This document shows positions 42,407-50,844 of a stretch of 64,000 bases of DNA, in pieces. Position 1 is the first letter of the stretch; each line of letters begins with the position of its first letter. A program made the position numbers and the translations under genes. The notes under the pieces were generated by a model. It made no database searches. It was not told where the DNA came from and worked only from the letters and a program-made list of their open reading frames with translations. The stretch lies in the NCBI RefSeq assembly GCF_040796495.1, contig NZ_JBFNQN010000004.1, positions 248,001 to 312,000 on the forward strand, in the 5' to 3' direction. Source of the DNA: Kineococcus endophyticus (lineage in GTDB: Bacteria; Actinomycetota; Actinomycetes; Actinomycetales; Kineococcaceae).

Positions 42407-43627
42407 GTGCGCCTGCTCGTGATCACCGACGGAGTCCCGCCCGAGCACCGCGGCGGGGTGGCCAGTTCCGTGCTCGTCGAGGTCGACGAGCTGGCGCGGC
42501 GGGGGCACGAGGTCACCGTCCTCGTCCGGCGGCACGACGCCGGCGCCCCGCTCGTGGAGGACCGCGGGCACTACCGCCTGCTGCGCCACCCCGCCCCCGC
42601 GCGCGGCAGCCGCGCCTACTACGCGCACCCCGCGGCGACCCTGCTGCAGGTGCCCGGCTGGCTGCGCTCCCTCGTGGCCCGCGAGGGTTTCGACGCGCTC
42701 TACGTCCACTCCACCTTCCACGCCGCGGCCGCCGTCCGCGCGGGGCTGGGGGAGCGCACGGTGTTCCGCTTCCACGCGCCCGCCTCGCTCGAGGTCGGGC
42801 TGGACGCCGCGGGCGGGAAGTACCCGCTGGTCCGTGCGGCCGGTGGCCTGGCCGGTCGGGTCGTCGCCGACCTCACCCGGCGTGCAGAACTGGCGGCCGT
42901 CAACGGGTCGGCCCGCACGCTGACGACGAGCTGGTACGTCCGCCGGCTGCTGCAGCAGGTGCACCCGACCGCCTCGGCGCGCGTGGACGTCGTGCCCCTC
43001 GCCGTCGACCTGGACCGGTTCTCGCCCGGACCGTCCGAACGCGAACGCCTGGGGCTGCAGGGGGACCCGCTGGTCGTCACCGTGCGACGGCTCGTGCGCC
43101 GGATGGGGTTGGAGAACCTGCTCGACGCGTTCGGCGCCGTCGTCGACCGGCATCCGGGGGCGCGGCTCGTCGTGGGGGGGACGGGGTACCTGGCGGGCGA
43201 GCTGCGGGAACGGGCCGACCGCCTCGGTCTCCCGGTCGACTTCCCCGGGTTCGTCGCCGAGGACGACCTGCCCGCGCTCTACCGCTCCGCCGACCTGTTC
43301 GTCCTGCCGACGCTGGAGATGGAGGGCTTCGGGATCGTCACCGTCGAGGCGTTCGCCAGCGGGCTGCCCGTCGTCGCGACGCCCGTCGGGGCGAACCCCG
43401 AGGTCGCGGGATCGCTCGACGCCCGCACCATCGCCGCCTCCACCGCGCCCGCGGACCTCGCCGAGGCCGTCCTGCGCGGGCTGGACCTGCGCGAGGGCCT
43501 CGCAGCCCGGGCCCGGGAGCACGTCGAGCAGCGGTTCTCCCCGGCCGCGGTCGTGGACCGCGTCGAGGCCGCGCTCGCGGACGTGAGCGCCGCTCAGCAG
43601 CGGGGCGCGTCGGCCGCCAGGCGCTGA
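42407..43627 (+). CDS. GT4-family glycosyltransferase
   Basis: 406 residues from GTG 42407; a CAGGCT box six bases upstream suggests a leaderless message. N-terminal domain: ITDGVPPEHRGGVASSVLVEVDELARRGHEVTV in shape, with the Gly-rich loop of GT-B retaining enzymes. C-terminal domain: VVTVRRLVRRMGLENLLDAF, VVGGTGYLAGELRE, the acceptor loop FVAEDDLPALYRSADLFVLPT, and the E-x7-E region MEGFGIVTVEAFASGLPVV. It transfers a sugar from a nucleotide or lipid donor, probably in wall glycan or glycolipid assembly. The polymer cannot be named from the context. Confidence 0.9.
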   Translation: MRLLVITDGVPPEHRGGVASSVLVEVDELARRGHEVTVLVRRHDAGAPLVEDRGHYRLLRHPAPARGSRAYYAHPAATLLQVPGWLRSLVAREGFDALYVHSTFHAAAAVRAGLGERTVFRFHAPASLEVGLDAAGGKYPLVRAAGGLAGRVVADLTRRAELAAVNGSARTLTTSWYVRRLLQQVHPTASARVDVVPLAVDLDRFSPGPSERERLGLQGDPLVVTVRRLVRRMGLENLLDAFGAVVDRHPGARLVVGGTGYLAGELRERADRLGLPVDFPGFVAEDDLPALYRSADLFVLPTLEMEGFGIVTVEAFASGLPVVATPVGANPEVAGSLDARTIAASTAPADLAEAVLRGLDLREGLAARAREHVEQRFSPAAVVDRVEAALADVSAAQQRGASAARR

Positions 43628-44487
43628 ACCGTGCCCAGGTGCTCGGTGTCGGTCGAGGTCGTCCCCGCCGACGCCGGGTCGGGCACGGCGACGCCCGTCC
43701 GGACGAGTTCCTCGTTGACGTCGAGTCCGTCGTCGGTGCGGTACCAGCCTGCGCCCGCGACGTCGACGCGCTGCCCGATCGGCAGGTAGGAGAGCAGGTC
43801 CCGCACGTAGGCGTCGCGGCAGCCCTCGGCGGGGACGATCCCGGCCAGCTGCTGCGGGGCGGTCGTGCCGTCCAGGCCGGCGACGACCGGGACCGGTCCG
43901 GCCGACCACGCCACGAGCGTCGCGGACGCCGCGACCCGGGTGGCGGTCGCAGTGGAGGTCTGCGACGGCGCACCGCTCGCGGAACCCGTGCCGCGCACCC
44001 CCTCCTGCAGCGCCCGCTGCACGACGACGGGGTTCGGCGGGGTGCGCTGCTGACCCCAGGTGGTGAGCACCCCGGCCACGACGAGCACCACGAGACCGGC
44101 CACGACGACGACCCGGCGACGGGACCCGCGCCCGTCCACGTGGGCGGCGCCGGGGGCGAGGAGTTCGTGGTGCGGGGTCTCCTCGACGTTCTGCTCCGGG
44201 GACCACGGGGTCTCCCAGCGCGCGAGTTCCCCGCCGCCGGACAGGTCGACGCGCACGGCGGCCCCGCGGGCGGAGTAGCGCAGGTCGAGCGCCACGATGC
44301 GCCAGGGCGGGGAGTCCTCGCGGTGGACGGCGACGACGACGGCCCGGCCACCGGTGTGCAGGGGGTTGCCGTTCCCGCGGACCTTGACGAAGTCGCCGGG
44401 CCGCAGCGCCTCGAGGTCCGGTACCCGCACGGCGACCCATCGGCGGGCGGGCCCGCGTCCTGAGGCGTGCAGGAACGCTGCAGCCAT
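43594..44487 (-). CDS. Single-pass membrane protein with nuclease-like (SNase-type) outer domain
   Basis: 297 residues from ATG 44487; GTG 44430 is an alternative. The cytoplasmic N-terminal 130 residues are beta-rich (DFVKVRGNGNPLHTGGRAV), then one membrane helix (RRRVVVVAGLVVLVVAGVL), then about 150 outer residues. The outer part resembles thermonuclease-type OB folds (SYLPIGQRVDVAG, VNEELVRTGVAVPD), but I cannot see the full catalytic set, so nuclease activity is uncertain. It overlaps the end of the convergent glycosyltransferase gene by 34 bp. Divergent from a lipoprotein gene across a 20-bp dyad. Confidence 0.65.
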   Translation of the reverse strand: MAAAFLHASGRGPARRWVAVRVPDLEALRPGDFVKVRGNGNPLHTGGRAVVVAVHREDSPPWRIVALDLRYSARGAAVRVDLSGGGELARWETPWSPEQNVEETPHHELLAPGAAHVDGRGSRRRVVVVAGLVVLVVAGVLTTWGQQRTPPNPVVVQRALQEGVRGTGSASGAPSQTSTATATRVAASATLVAWSAGPVPVVAGLDGTTAPQQLAGIVPAEGCRDAYVRDLLSYLPIGQRVDVAGAGWYRTDDGLDVNEELVRTGVAVPDPASAGTTSTDTEHLGTVQRLAADAPRC

Positions 44488-44552
44488 CGGCCCCGGACGC
44501 ACCGCGGAGGCCCTGGGGCCCGGCGTGTCGCGCGATGGGTGCAGCGTTCCTG
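44470..44552. promoter_or_regulatory. 20-bp dyad between divergent envelope genes
   Basis: Arms 44470-44489 and 44533-44552 are reverse complements at 19 of 20 positions, 43 bp apart. Each arm contains a possible ATG pointing outwards and encodes nearly the same first residues (MAAAFLHA and MGAAFLNA). Either a regulator site or a duplicated, inverted gene start. Confidence 0.6.
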
Positions 44553-44594
44553 AACGCCCCGGAACGGACGGGTGCCGCGCCGCGTCCGAACCGC

Positions 44595-45470
44595 ATGACC
44601 CGCCCCGCCGCGGCCCTGCTCGCCGTCCTGCTGCTGGCGGCCTGCGCGCCGCAGGGACCCACCCCCGGGACGGCCGCGGCACCGAGCCGCGCCGACCTGG
44701 TGCCCGACGCCCACGACGGTCCGCTCACGACCACCGGAACCGTGCTCGAGGACGCCGGGCACGGGCCGCAGCTGTGCGTGGGGGCCGTCGCGACGTCCTA
44801 CCCGCCGCAGTGCGGAGGCCCTGACGTCCTGGGCTTCTCCTTCGACGACGTGCCGGCGGGCGTGTACGAAGCAGCGGTGGACAGCCGTTGGGGTTCCTTC
44901 GCCCTGACGGGGGTCGTGGAGCGGGTGGGGGACCGGGACGTCGTCCGGCTCACCGCGCCGCCGCGACCCACGACGGAACCGCTCGACCCGCCGCTGGTCG
45001 CGGAGTTCTCGGTGGACTTCACCACCCCGTGCCCCGCCCCCGCGGGCGGCTGGACCGGGCCGGACCCCGCCCGGGCGAGCGACGACGCGCTCGGCAGCGC
45101 CGGGGCCCTGGCCCCCGGGGTGCCCGGCTACACGCTGCTCTGGATCGACGAGCAGGCGCCGGGGCACCGCGTCCTGAACGTTTCGACCGCCGGTGACCTG
45201 GCCGCGATGGAGAGCGCGGTCCGCCAGGTGTGGGGCGGCGCCCTGTGCGTGAGCCCGGCCCAACGCTCGGAGGCGGACCTCGCCCGGGTGCGGGAGGAGG
45301 TCGAGGCGTCCGTGGCGCCGCTGGTGCTCGACGTGCAGCTCGACGCGAAGGCCGGCCGGGTCACCGCCACGGCCCTGCTGGCGCGGGAGTCCGACCAGCA
45401 GCGCCTGGACGAACGGTACGGCCCGGGTGTCGTCCGGCTCAGCAGCGTCCTGCGGGTGCCCTCGACCTGA
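44595..45470 (+). CDS. Lipoprotein of unknown function
   Basis: 291 residues from ATG 44595; an upstream in-frame ATG at 44535 lies in the dyad. The signal peptide MTRPAAALLAVLLLAACAPQ has a clear lipobox, LLAAC. The mature part has two regions: a beta-rich domain of about 100 residues with two cysteines (QLCVGAVATSYPPQCGGPDVLGF) and a C-terminal domain containing LNVSTAGDLAAMESAVRQVWGG. The first part resembles proteins with a CVG/PPQC motif found in many actinobacteria, without assigned role. Divergent from the SNase-like membrane protein, so both may form an envelope unit. Confidence 0.85.
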   Translation: MTRPAAALLAVLLLAACAPQGPTPGTAAAPSRADLVPDAHDGPLTTTGTVLEDAGHGPQLCVGAVATSYPPQCGGPDVLGFSFDDVPAGVYEAAVDSRWGSFALTGVVERVGDRDVVRLTAPPRPTTEPLDPPLVAEFSVDFTTPCPAPAGGWTGPDPARASDDALGSAGALAPGVPGYTLLWIDEQAPGHRVLNVSTAGDLAAMESAVRQVWGGALCVSPAQRSEADLARVREEVEASVAPLVLDVQLDAKAGRVTATALLARESDQQRLDERYGPGVVRLSSVLRVPST

Positions 45471-45610
45471 CCCGGGCCCGGCCCGTCAAGCCCCACCGCC
45501 GCCGACCGGGTGGTCCTGGCCGGACGCGCTCCAGCAGGTGCCGGGGAGGGCCGATGTCCCGGTGACGGCCGCCGAGGGGGCGACCGTGCCGATCCCCCGG
45601 GAGTTGCCTG

Positions 45611-45973
45611 ATGTCCCACGAAGCAGACACCGTCGCCGAGCGCCCGACCGGCGCGCAGACCGTGGCGCCCGTCCAGGCCTCCGCCCTCCTGTTCGCCGCG
45701 TCGATCCTGGGCGAGGGCAGCTACACCCCCGAGCAGGAGCTCAAGGGGACGTTGAACGCCGCCGGCCGCGTCGAGGCGCACACCCCTGCGCCCGTCGAGC
45801 CCGTGGTCGAGCAGGTCGTCGAGCCCGTGGTCGAGCAGGTCGTCGCGCCGGTCCCCGCGCCGCAGCCCGTCGCCCAGCCCGCGCCGACCCCCGCGCCCGC
45901 TGCCGCTCCGGCTCCCGTCGAGCGCAAGGGCTTCTTCGCCCGCCTCATCGACAAGCTCCTCGGCCGGGGCTGA
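45611..45973 (+). CDS. Small repeat protein with amphipathic C-terminus, unknown
   Basis: 120 residues from ATG 45611, with GGGAG seven bases upstream. Residues 20-50 form a hydrophobic helix (ASALLFAASILGEG) and a short acidic segment. Then comes a Val/Glu/Pro tract with repeated PVVEQVVEP units, a Pro/Ala stretch, and a final basic amphipathic helix (KGFFARLIDKLLGRG). The tail looks like a membrane-surface anchor, similar in concept to DivIVA- or MinD-type targeting helices. No homologue is recognised. Its stop is 2 bp from the end of the convergent oxygenase gene. Confidence 0.7.
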   Translation: MSHEADTVAERPTGAQTVAPVQASALLFAASILGEGSYTPEQELKGTLNAAGRVEAHTPAPVEPVVEQVVEPVVEQVVAPVPAPQPVAQPAPTPAPAAAPAPVERKGFFARLIDKLLGRG

Positions 45974-45975
45974 GG

Positions 45976-46788
45976 TCAGGCGAGCGCGAAGTCCGCGAGC
46001 GCGCTGCGCGGCACCTCCTCGGCGGGGAGCAGCACGGCGCGCTCGCGCCCACCACGGGTGGAGAAGCGGCCCTGCAGGACGAGACGGTCGCGGACCGTCG
46101 GGCGCGCTCTGCGGTGCAGCCCACGGGGATCGGTGAAGACGACGGTCCCCGTCCGTCCCTGCACGGTGGTCGTGCAGCCGGGGCCGAAGGCACGTTCGAC
46201 GTCGCGGTCGGCGAGGTGGTCTCCGGTGCGGTCGCCCCGGCGCCGGCGGCGGTGCGACGTCCGCACGTAGCTGAGGGGTCCGACGCCGTCGTGGACCTCC
46301 GTCAGGTGCAGGTGGACGTCGAGGCCGTGCGCGCCCGCGTCCCGCGTCCAGCCCCCTTCGGCGGTGGCGGGGGCGCTGGCCAGGGTCAGCACGCCGTTCA
46401 TGTCCCAGATGCGGACCTGCCGGCGGCAGTGCGCGGCGGCCACGCCGCTGATGAGCGGGTGGCGCAGGAAGCGCGCGTAGGGGTCCTCGGGGTCCACGGG
46501 CGGACGGCTCCCGAGCAGGTCGACGTCGCGCGGGACCGCACGACGGCTGCCGGGGTCGGCGACGAGCCGGCGGCGCCGGTGGACGATGTCGGCGCTCTGG
46601 TCGGCGATGAGGTCGTCGGTGCGGGACAGGACCTCGGCGAGGAGCTCGTCGGCCTCCGTTCCCGCCCCCGTGCCCAGCAGCGCCGCCAGGTCCGTCGAGG
46701 CGATGCCGTCGCGGCGCAGGTCGTCCAGGACCCGTCGGGCCTCCGGCGTCAGGTGCGCGCTTCGTCGCGGTCCGCGGAGCAGACGCAC
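45976..46788 (-). CDS. Phytanoyl-CoA-dioxygenase-like protein with altered metal site
   Basis: 270 residues from GTG 46788, with AGGAG seven bases upstream. The C-terminal half follows the PhyH fold: HLHLTEVHDGVGPLSYVRTSHR (where other members read LYLTDV..NGP..YVPGSHR) and GTVVFTDPRGLHRRARP, which includes the distal metal His and the 2-oxoglutarate Arg. The proximal HxD motif, expected just before the first strand, reads WTRD, so the first histidine is replaced by Thr. It may be inactive, use other chemistry, or bind metal differently. No pathway neighbour is evident. Confidence 0.7.
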   Translation of the reverse strand: MRLLRGPRRSAHLTPEARRVLDDLRRDGIASTDLAALLGTGAGTEADELLAEVLSRTDDLIADQSADIVHRRRRLVADPGSRRAVPRDVDLLGSRPPVDPEDPYARFLRHPLISGVAAAHCRRQVRIWDMNGVLTLASAPATAEGGWTRDAGAHGLDVHLHLTEVHDGVGPLSYVRTSHRRRRRGDRTGDHLADRDVERAFGPGCTTTVQGRTGTVVFTDPRGLHRRARPTVRDRLVLQGRFSTRGGRERAVLLPAEEVPRSALADFALA

Positions 46789-46912
46789 GGCCGGACTCCT
46801 CTCGTCGGGTCTGGGCACCGTAGCGGCGTCGTTCCGTAGATCGCCAGTGACGCGCGGTGAGATGGGGGACGTCGGCGCGCGCGGGGCGCCGCGCTGGGAT
46901 ACATCGGAGGGC

Positions 46913-47974
46913 GTGGCTGAGGAGACCCGCGGAACAGTGCTCGTGGCGTTGCTGGCGAACGTCGGCGTCGGCGTCGCCAAGGGCGTCGGCGGGGTGGTGA
47001 CGGGGTCGAGCGCGCTGCTGGCCGAGGCCGCCCACTCGGTGGCCGACACCCTCAACGAGGCCTTCCTGCTGCTCTCCCTCAGCCGCGCCGACCGCCCCGC
47101 CGACCGGACCCACCCCTTCGGCTACGGCAAGGAACGGTTCTTCTGGTCGCTGCTCGCCGCGGTCGGGATCTTCATCTCGGGGGCGGTGTTCTCGATCGCC
47201 GAGGGCGTGCACTCCCTCACCAGCGAGGCCGAGGAGACGTCGACGGAGCACTTCGTCGTCATCTACGCGATCCTCGGCGTCTCGATCCTGCTGGAGGGCG
47301 GGTCCCTGCTGAAGGCGCTGCGGCAGGTCGTGCGCGAGGCCGCGTCGGCCCGACGCCGGCTGCTCACCTACGTCGTCCGCAGCCCCGACCCGACCGTCAA
47401 GACCGTGGCCAGCGAGGACAGCATCGCCGTCCTGGGGGTCCTCGTGGCGCTCGCGGGCACGATCGCCCACCAGGTGACGGGGTCGAACGTCTGGGACGCG
47501 CTGAGCTCCATCGTCATCGGCGCGCTGCTGGCCGTCGTCGCGGTCCTGCTCGGCCGGGACACCAAGGAACTGCTCATCGGCGAGGCGGCCGACCCGGCCG
47601 TGCGGGTCGAGGCCGTCCGCGTCCTGACGGCCGAGGACGCCGTGGTGCGCGTCCAGGAGGTGCTGACCATGCAGCTCGGCCCGAAGAACGTCCTCGTGGC
47701 GGGGCGTGTGCAGTTCGCCGAGGAGCTGACCGCTCGCGAGGTCGAGGTCGTCTGCACGCGGGCCGAGGAGGAGATGCGTCGCCGGGTGCCCTCGATCACG
47801 CAGGTGTTCCTCGACCCCAGCGCGGTCTCGGCCTCGGCCGACGCGGCGGCCCGGGAACGGCTCGCCGACACCGAGCGCGAGGCCGCCGGGCTGCTCGACC
47901 CCGGCGCCGCGGCCTCGCTGCCCCAGCCCCGGACCCGCACGGGACGCGGTCTGCGCGCCGGTCCGCTGGGCTGA
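46913..47974 (+). CDS. Cation diffusion facilitator family transporter
   Basis: 353 residues from GTG 46913; ATG 46862 is in frame, but homologues usually start at this point and GGAGG precedes the GTG by two bases. Membrane segments 1-6 are clear, with metal-site residues in the second helix (EAAHSVADTLNE) and the fifth (VWDALSSIVIG), and the loop HPFGYGKERFFWSLL. The C-terminal cytoplasmic domain (about 205-330) is the usual ferredoxin-like metal sensor. Efflux of Zn, Fe or Mn is expected; specificity cannot be read. Confidence 0.92.
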   Translation: MAEETRGTVLVALLANVGVGVAKGVGGVVTGSSALLAEAAHSVADTLNEAFLLLSLSRADRPADRTHPFGYGKERFFWSLLAAVGIFISGAVFSIAEGVHSLTSEAEETSTEHFVVIYAILGVSILLEGGSLLKALRQVVREAASARRRLLTYVVRSPDPTVKTVASEDSIAVLGVLVALAGTIAHQVTGSNVWDALSSIVIGALLAVVAVLLGRDTKELLIGEAADPAVRVEAVRVLTAEDAVVRVQEVLTMQLGPKNVLVAGRVQFAEELTAREVEVVCTRAEEEMRRRVPSITQVFLDPSAVSASADAAARERLADTEREAAGLLDPGAAASLPQPRTRTGRGLRAGPLG

Positions 47975-47977
47975 CGT

Positions 47978-48682
47978 TCAGTCCCCCAGGACCTGCTCGG
48001 CGAGGTCGTCCAGCCCGCGGGCGGTGAGGCTCGGTGGGGTCGCGTGGCGGGGGTAGGAACCCGTCCCCGCGCGGTCCAGGTACGCGGTGCGCATCCCCGC
48101 ACCGGCCGCCCCGTCGAGGTCCCACGGGTGGACGGCGACGAACAGCACCTCCTCCGGGGCGAGCGAGCACACGTCGAGGGCGTGCCCGTAGGCGGCGGCG
48201 TGGGGTTTCCACGGCCCGACCGTCTCGACGGACAGGACGTGGACGACGTCCTCGCGGACCCCGGCTCGTTCCAGCAACTCCTCGCACGTCGCGAGACCGC
48301 CGTTCGTCAGGGCGACCGTGACGACGCCGTCCGCGCGGAACCGGCGCAGGCCGGCCGCGACGTCGGGGTGCAGGACGACCTCGTCGAACGCGCCGAGCAC
48401 GTGCGCGACCGCGTCCTCGAGGGGGCGGTCGAGGTCCTCGGCGGCGAGTTCGGTGCGCAGGACGTCCGCGGCGACGTCGGCGAAGGCGAGGGGTTCCTCG
48501 CGCACCGTCCGGGCGAAACCGTCGCGCAGGACGGCGGGCAGGAACCGGGCCGCCACGGCCGGTCCCGCGCCGACGGACGCCAGTCGGGCGGCGACGGCGC
48601 CGAGGTCGGACAGGGTCTCGTTGACGTCGAGGACGACGGCGGACGGACGGGGGAGTTCGGCGGGGAGTTCCGAGGGGGACAC
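47978..48682 (-). CDS. HAD-superfamily hydrolase, haloacid-dehalogenase type II-like
   Basis: 234 residues from GTG 48682; a TACGGT box five bases upstream suggests a leaderless message. HAD motifs: LDVNETLSDLG (nucleophile Asp; the second Asp is replaced by Glu-Thr-Leu as in type II dehalogenases), VALTNGG, GPWKPHAAAYGHAL and VAVHPWDLDGA. The N-E-T motif is typical of 2-haloacid dehalogenases, which hydrolyse L-2-haloacids. Substrate unknown; convergent with the cation transporter. Confidence 0.88.
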   Translation of the reverse strand: MSPSELPAELPRPSAVVLDVNETLSDLGAVAARLASVGAGPAVAARFLPAVLRDGFARTVREEPLAFADVAADVLRTELAAEDLDRPLEDAVAHVLGAFDEVVLHPDVAAGLRRFRADGVVTVALTNGGLATCEELLERAGVREDVVHVLSVETVGPWKPHAAAYGHALDVCSLAPEEVLFVAVHPWDLDGAAGAGMRTAYLDRAGTGSYPRHATPPSLTARGLDDLAEQVLGD

Positions 48683-48723
48683 GTCCGACCGTAGGCGGCC
48701 GCGAGGTTCCCCGCGACCGGGAC

Positions 48724-50733
48724 CTAGCCGGACACGACCGGGGCGGTACCGCGCAGCAGCGCCGGCACCTCCTCGGCGGGCAACGGGTGCGAGTGGTGGA
48801 AACCCTGGGCGAGGTCGCACCCGGCGGCCGCGACGGCGGCGGCCAGCGCGGGCGTCTCGACGCCCTCGGCGACGACGCGCAACGACAACCCGTGCGCGAT
48901 GTCGACGATGGAGCGGACGAGGACCGTGTCGGCGTTGCGGGCCAACGGGTCGTCCCCGGCCAGACCGTGCACGAGTTCGGGGTCGAGCTTGAGTTCGTCG
49001 ACCGGCAGGGTCCGCAGCGCGGACAGGGACGCCAGCCCCGTGCCGAAGTCGTCGACGGAGATGCTCACCCCGGACTGGCGCAACCGCACGAGGACCTCGG
49101 CGACCGTCCGGTCCTCGTGCAGGGCACCGCCCTCGGTGATCTCCAGCCGCAGGCAGTGCGACCCCAGACCCGCCGCGGCCAGCGCGTCGAGCACGGTCGT
49201 CACGAACTGGGGCCGCAGGCAGCGGGCGGGCACGTTGACCGACACCTGGACCTGCAGGTCCTCCTCGCGCCAGGCCGCGACCTGGTGCAGCGCGCGGGCC
49301 AGCACGAACGCCGTCAGGGGTTCGGCCAGCGCGGTCTCGGCCGCGGCCGGGACGAACGCGGCGGGCGGGAGCAGCCCGCGGGTGGGGTGCCGCCAGCGCA
49401 CGAGGGCCTCGACGGTCCGGACGGACCCCGAGGAGATCTCCACGACGGGCAGGTAGTGCAGGTGCAACTGCTCGTCCTCGCCCACCTCCAGCGCGGCACG
49501 CAGTTCGGCCAGGGTGCTCAGGCGCTGGGAGGAGTTCTCGTCGTCGCCCGGGTCGTAGACGGCGACGCCGGTGCGCCGGGTCTTGGCCGAGTACATCGCG
49601 ATGTCGGCCTGCCGCAGCAGCAGTTCGATCTCGTCGGTGACGTCCCCGGGGCCGTCGTCCAGGGGGTCCCGCAACGTCGCGGCGTGGTGGCGTCCGGTGA
49701 TCCCGATGCTGGCGTCCACGTCGACGGCCACCTCGGCCACCACGAGGTCACCGGCCAGCGCGAGGCGCATCCGGTCGGCCACGACGCGGGCGTCGCGGGC
49801 GGAACTGCCGGGCAGCACGACGGCGAACTCGTCGCCGCCGAGCCGGGCCAGGACGTCGCCGTCGCGGACGGCGGACCCGAGCCGGACGGCGACCTGCTGC
49901 AGGAGGTCGTCGCCGCAGGCGTGGCCGAGGGTGTCGTTGACCTCCTTGAACCGGTCGAGGTCGACCATGAGGACGGCGAGGTCGTCGCCGCCGCGCGCCA
50001 GTTCGGTCTCCAGGGTCGCGCGGAGGGCGGCGCGGTTCGGCAGGCCCGTCAGGAGGTCGTGCAGCGCCCGGTGCTGCATCTGCTCCAGCAGCACGCCCTG
50101 CCGCACCCGGGAGGCCTCGGCGAGGCGCCACATCGTGAGGGACCCGGTGCAGGCGGCGGCGAACAGCAGCGCGTGCACGACCGCGAACTGCCAGGGGTGG
50201 TGGTGGGCGGTCGCGTTGTGGAAGACGATCTGCGGGTACAGCGTCCCGACGATCCCGTGCTGGAACAGGACGTACCCGACGGCCACGGTGAACGGCGCCC
50301 ACGCCTCGTAGAGCGCGACGACGGGGACCATGACGAAGAAGTGGAAGTGCGCCTCGGTCCACCCGGAGGAGATTTGCACGATCTCCCCGGAGGCCACGAC
50401 GAGGCCGAGGGCCGCGGCGCAGGAGCGCAGCCACGCGGGCGACCAGGCCGGCAGCGCGGGGTCGTCGGCGAGGTAGCGGCGCAGGTCGTCGAAGCCGGCG
50501 GCGGCGAGGAAGACGGCCAGGACGGCCCCGAAGCCGGCGGCCTGCAGCAGCGGCAGCTTCCAGGCCAGCGCGTAGGCGGGGACGACGAGGACGTGCACGA
50601 GGAGCACGGCGCAGACCCAGCGGTGGCGCCGCCGCCACTCGGCGGGGGACAGGGCGTGGCCCTGCGGCAGCCAGCGGGTCCAGGCGTGGCGCGGAGTGTC
50701 GCGGACCGGGACTCCCGGCGCGGCGTGGTTCAC
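48724..50733 (-). CDS. Membrane GGDEF-EAL protein with His-rich sensor
   Basis: 669 residues from GTG 50733; longer starts are possible. Six or so membrane segments form an N-terminal sensor with conserved histidines (EAHFHFFVMVPVVALYEAW, VLFQHGIVG, HNATAHHHPWQF). GGDEF: RLGGDEFAVVLP with RDGD, an RxxD I-site. EAL: VEALVRW, SVNVPARCL, EITEGG, VDDFGTGLASL, ELKLD, AEGVET and LAQGF, all complete. It can in principle both make and hydrolyse cyclic-di-GMP. Divergent from another GGDEF gene, so this is a two-enzyme locus. Confidence 0.9.
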   Translation of the reverse strand: MNHAAPGVPVRDTPRHAWTRWLPQGHALSPAEWRRRHRWVCAVLLVHVLVVPAYALAWKLPLLQAAGFGAVLAVFLAAAGFDDLRRYLADDPALPAWSPAWLRSCAAALGLVVASGEIVQISSGWTEAHFHFFVMVPVVALYEAWAPFTVAVGYVLFQHGIVGTLYPQIVFHNATAHHHPWQFAVVHALLFAAACTGSLTMWRLAEASRVRQGVLLEQMQHRALHDLLTGLPNRAALRATLETELARGGDDLAVLMVDLDRFKEVNDTLGHACGDDLLQQVAVRLGSAVRDGDVLARLGGDEFAVVLPGSSARDARVVADRMRLALAGDLVVAEVAVDVDASIGITGRHHAATLRDPLDDGPGDVTDEIELLLRQADIAMYSAKTRRTGVAVYDPGDDENSSQRLSTLAELRAALEVGEDEQLHLHYLPVVEISSGSVRTVEALVRWRHPTRGLLPPAAFVPAAAETALAEPLTAFVLARALHQVAAWREEDLQVQVSVNVPARCLRPQFVTTVLDALAAAGLGSHCLRLEITEGGALHEDRTVAEVLVRLRQSGVSISVDDFGTGLASLSALRTLPVDELKLDPELVHGLAGDDPLARNADTVLVRSIVDIAHGLSLRVVAEGVETPALAAAVAAAGCDLAQGFHHSHPLPAEEVPALLRGTAPVVSG

Positions 50734-50844
50734 CCTCTGGGCATCGGCAGCGTCGACGAGACCCTGGAGACGCCTGCGGAGGACCACCCGAACGTGGCAA
50801 TCTGTCAGCGCACCACTACGCAGCGTATCTAGTAGGGAGAGTCG

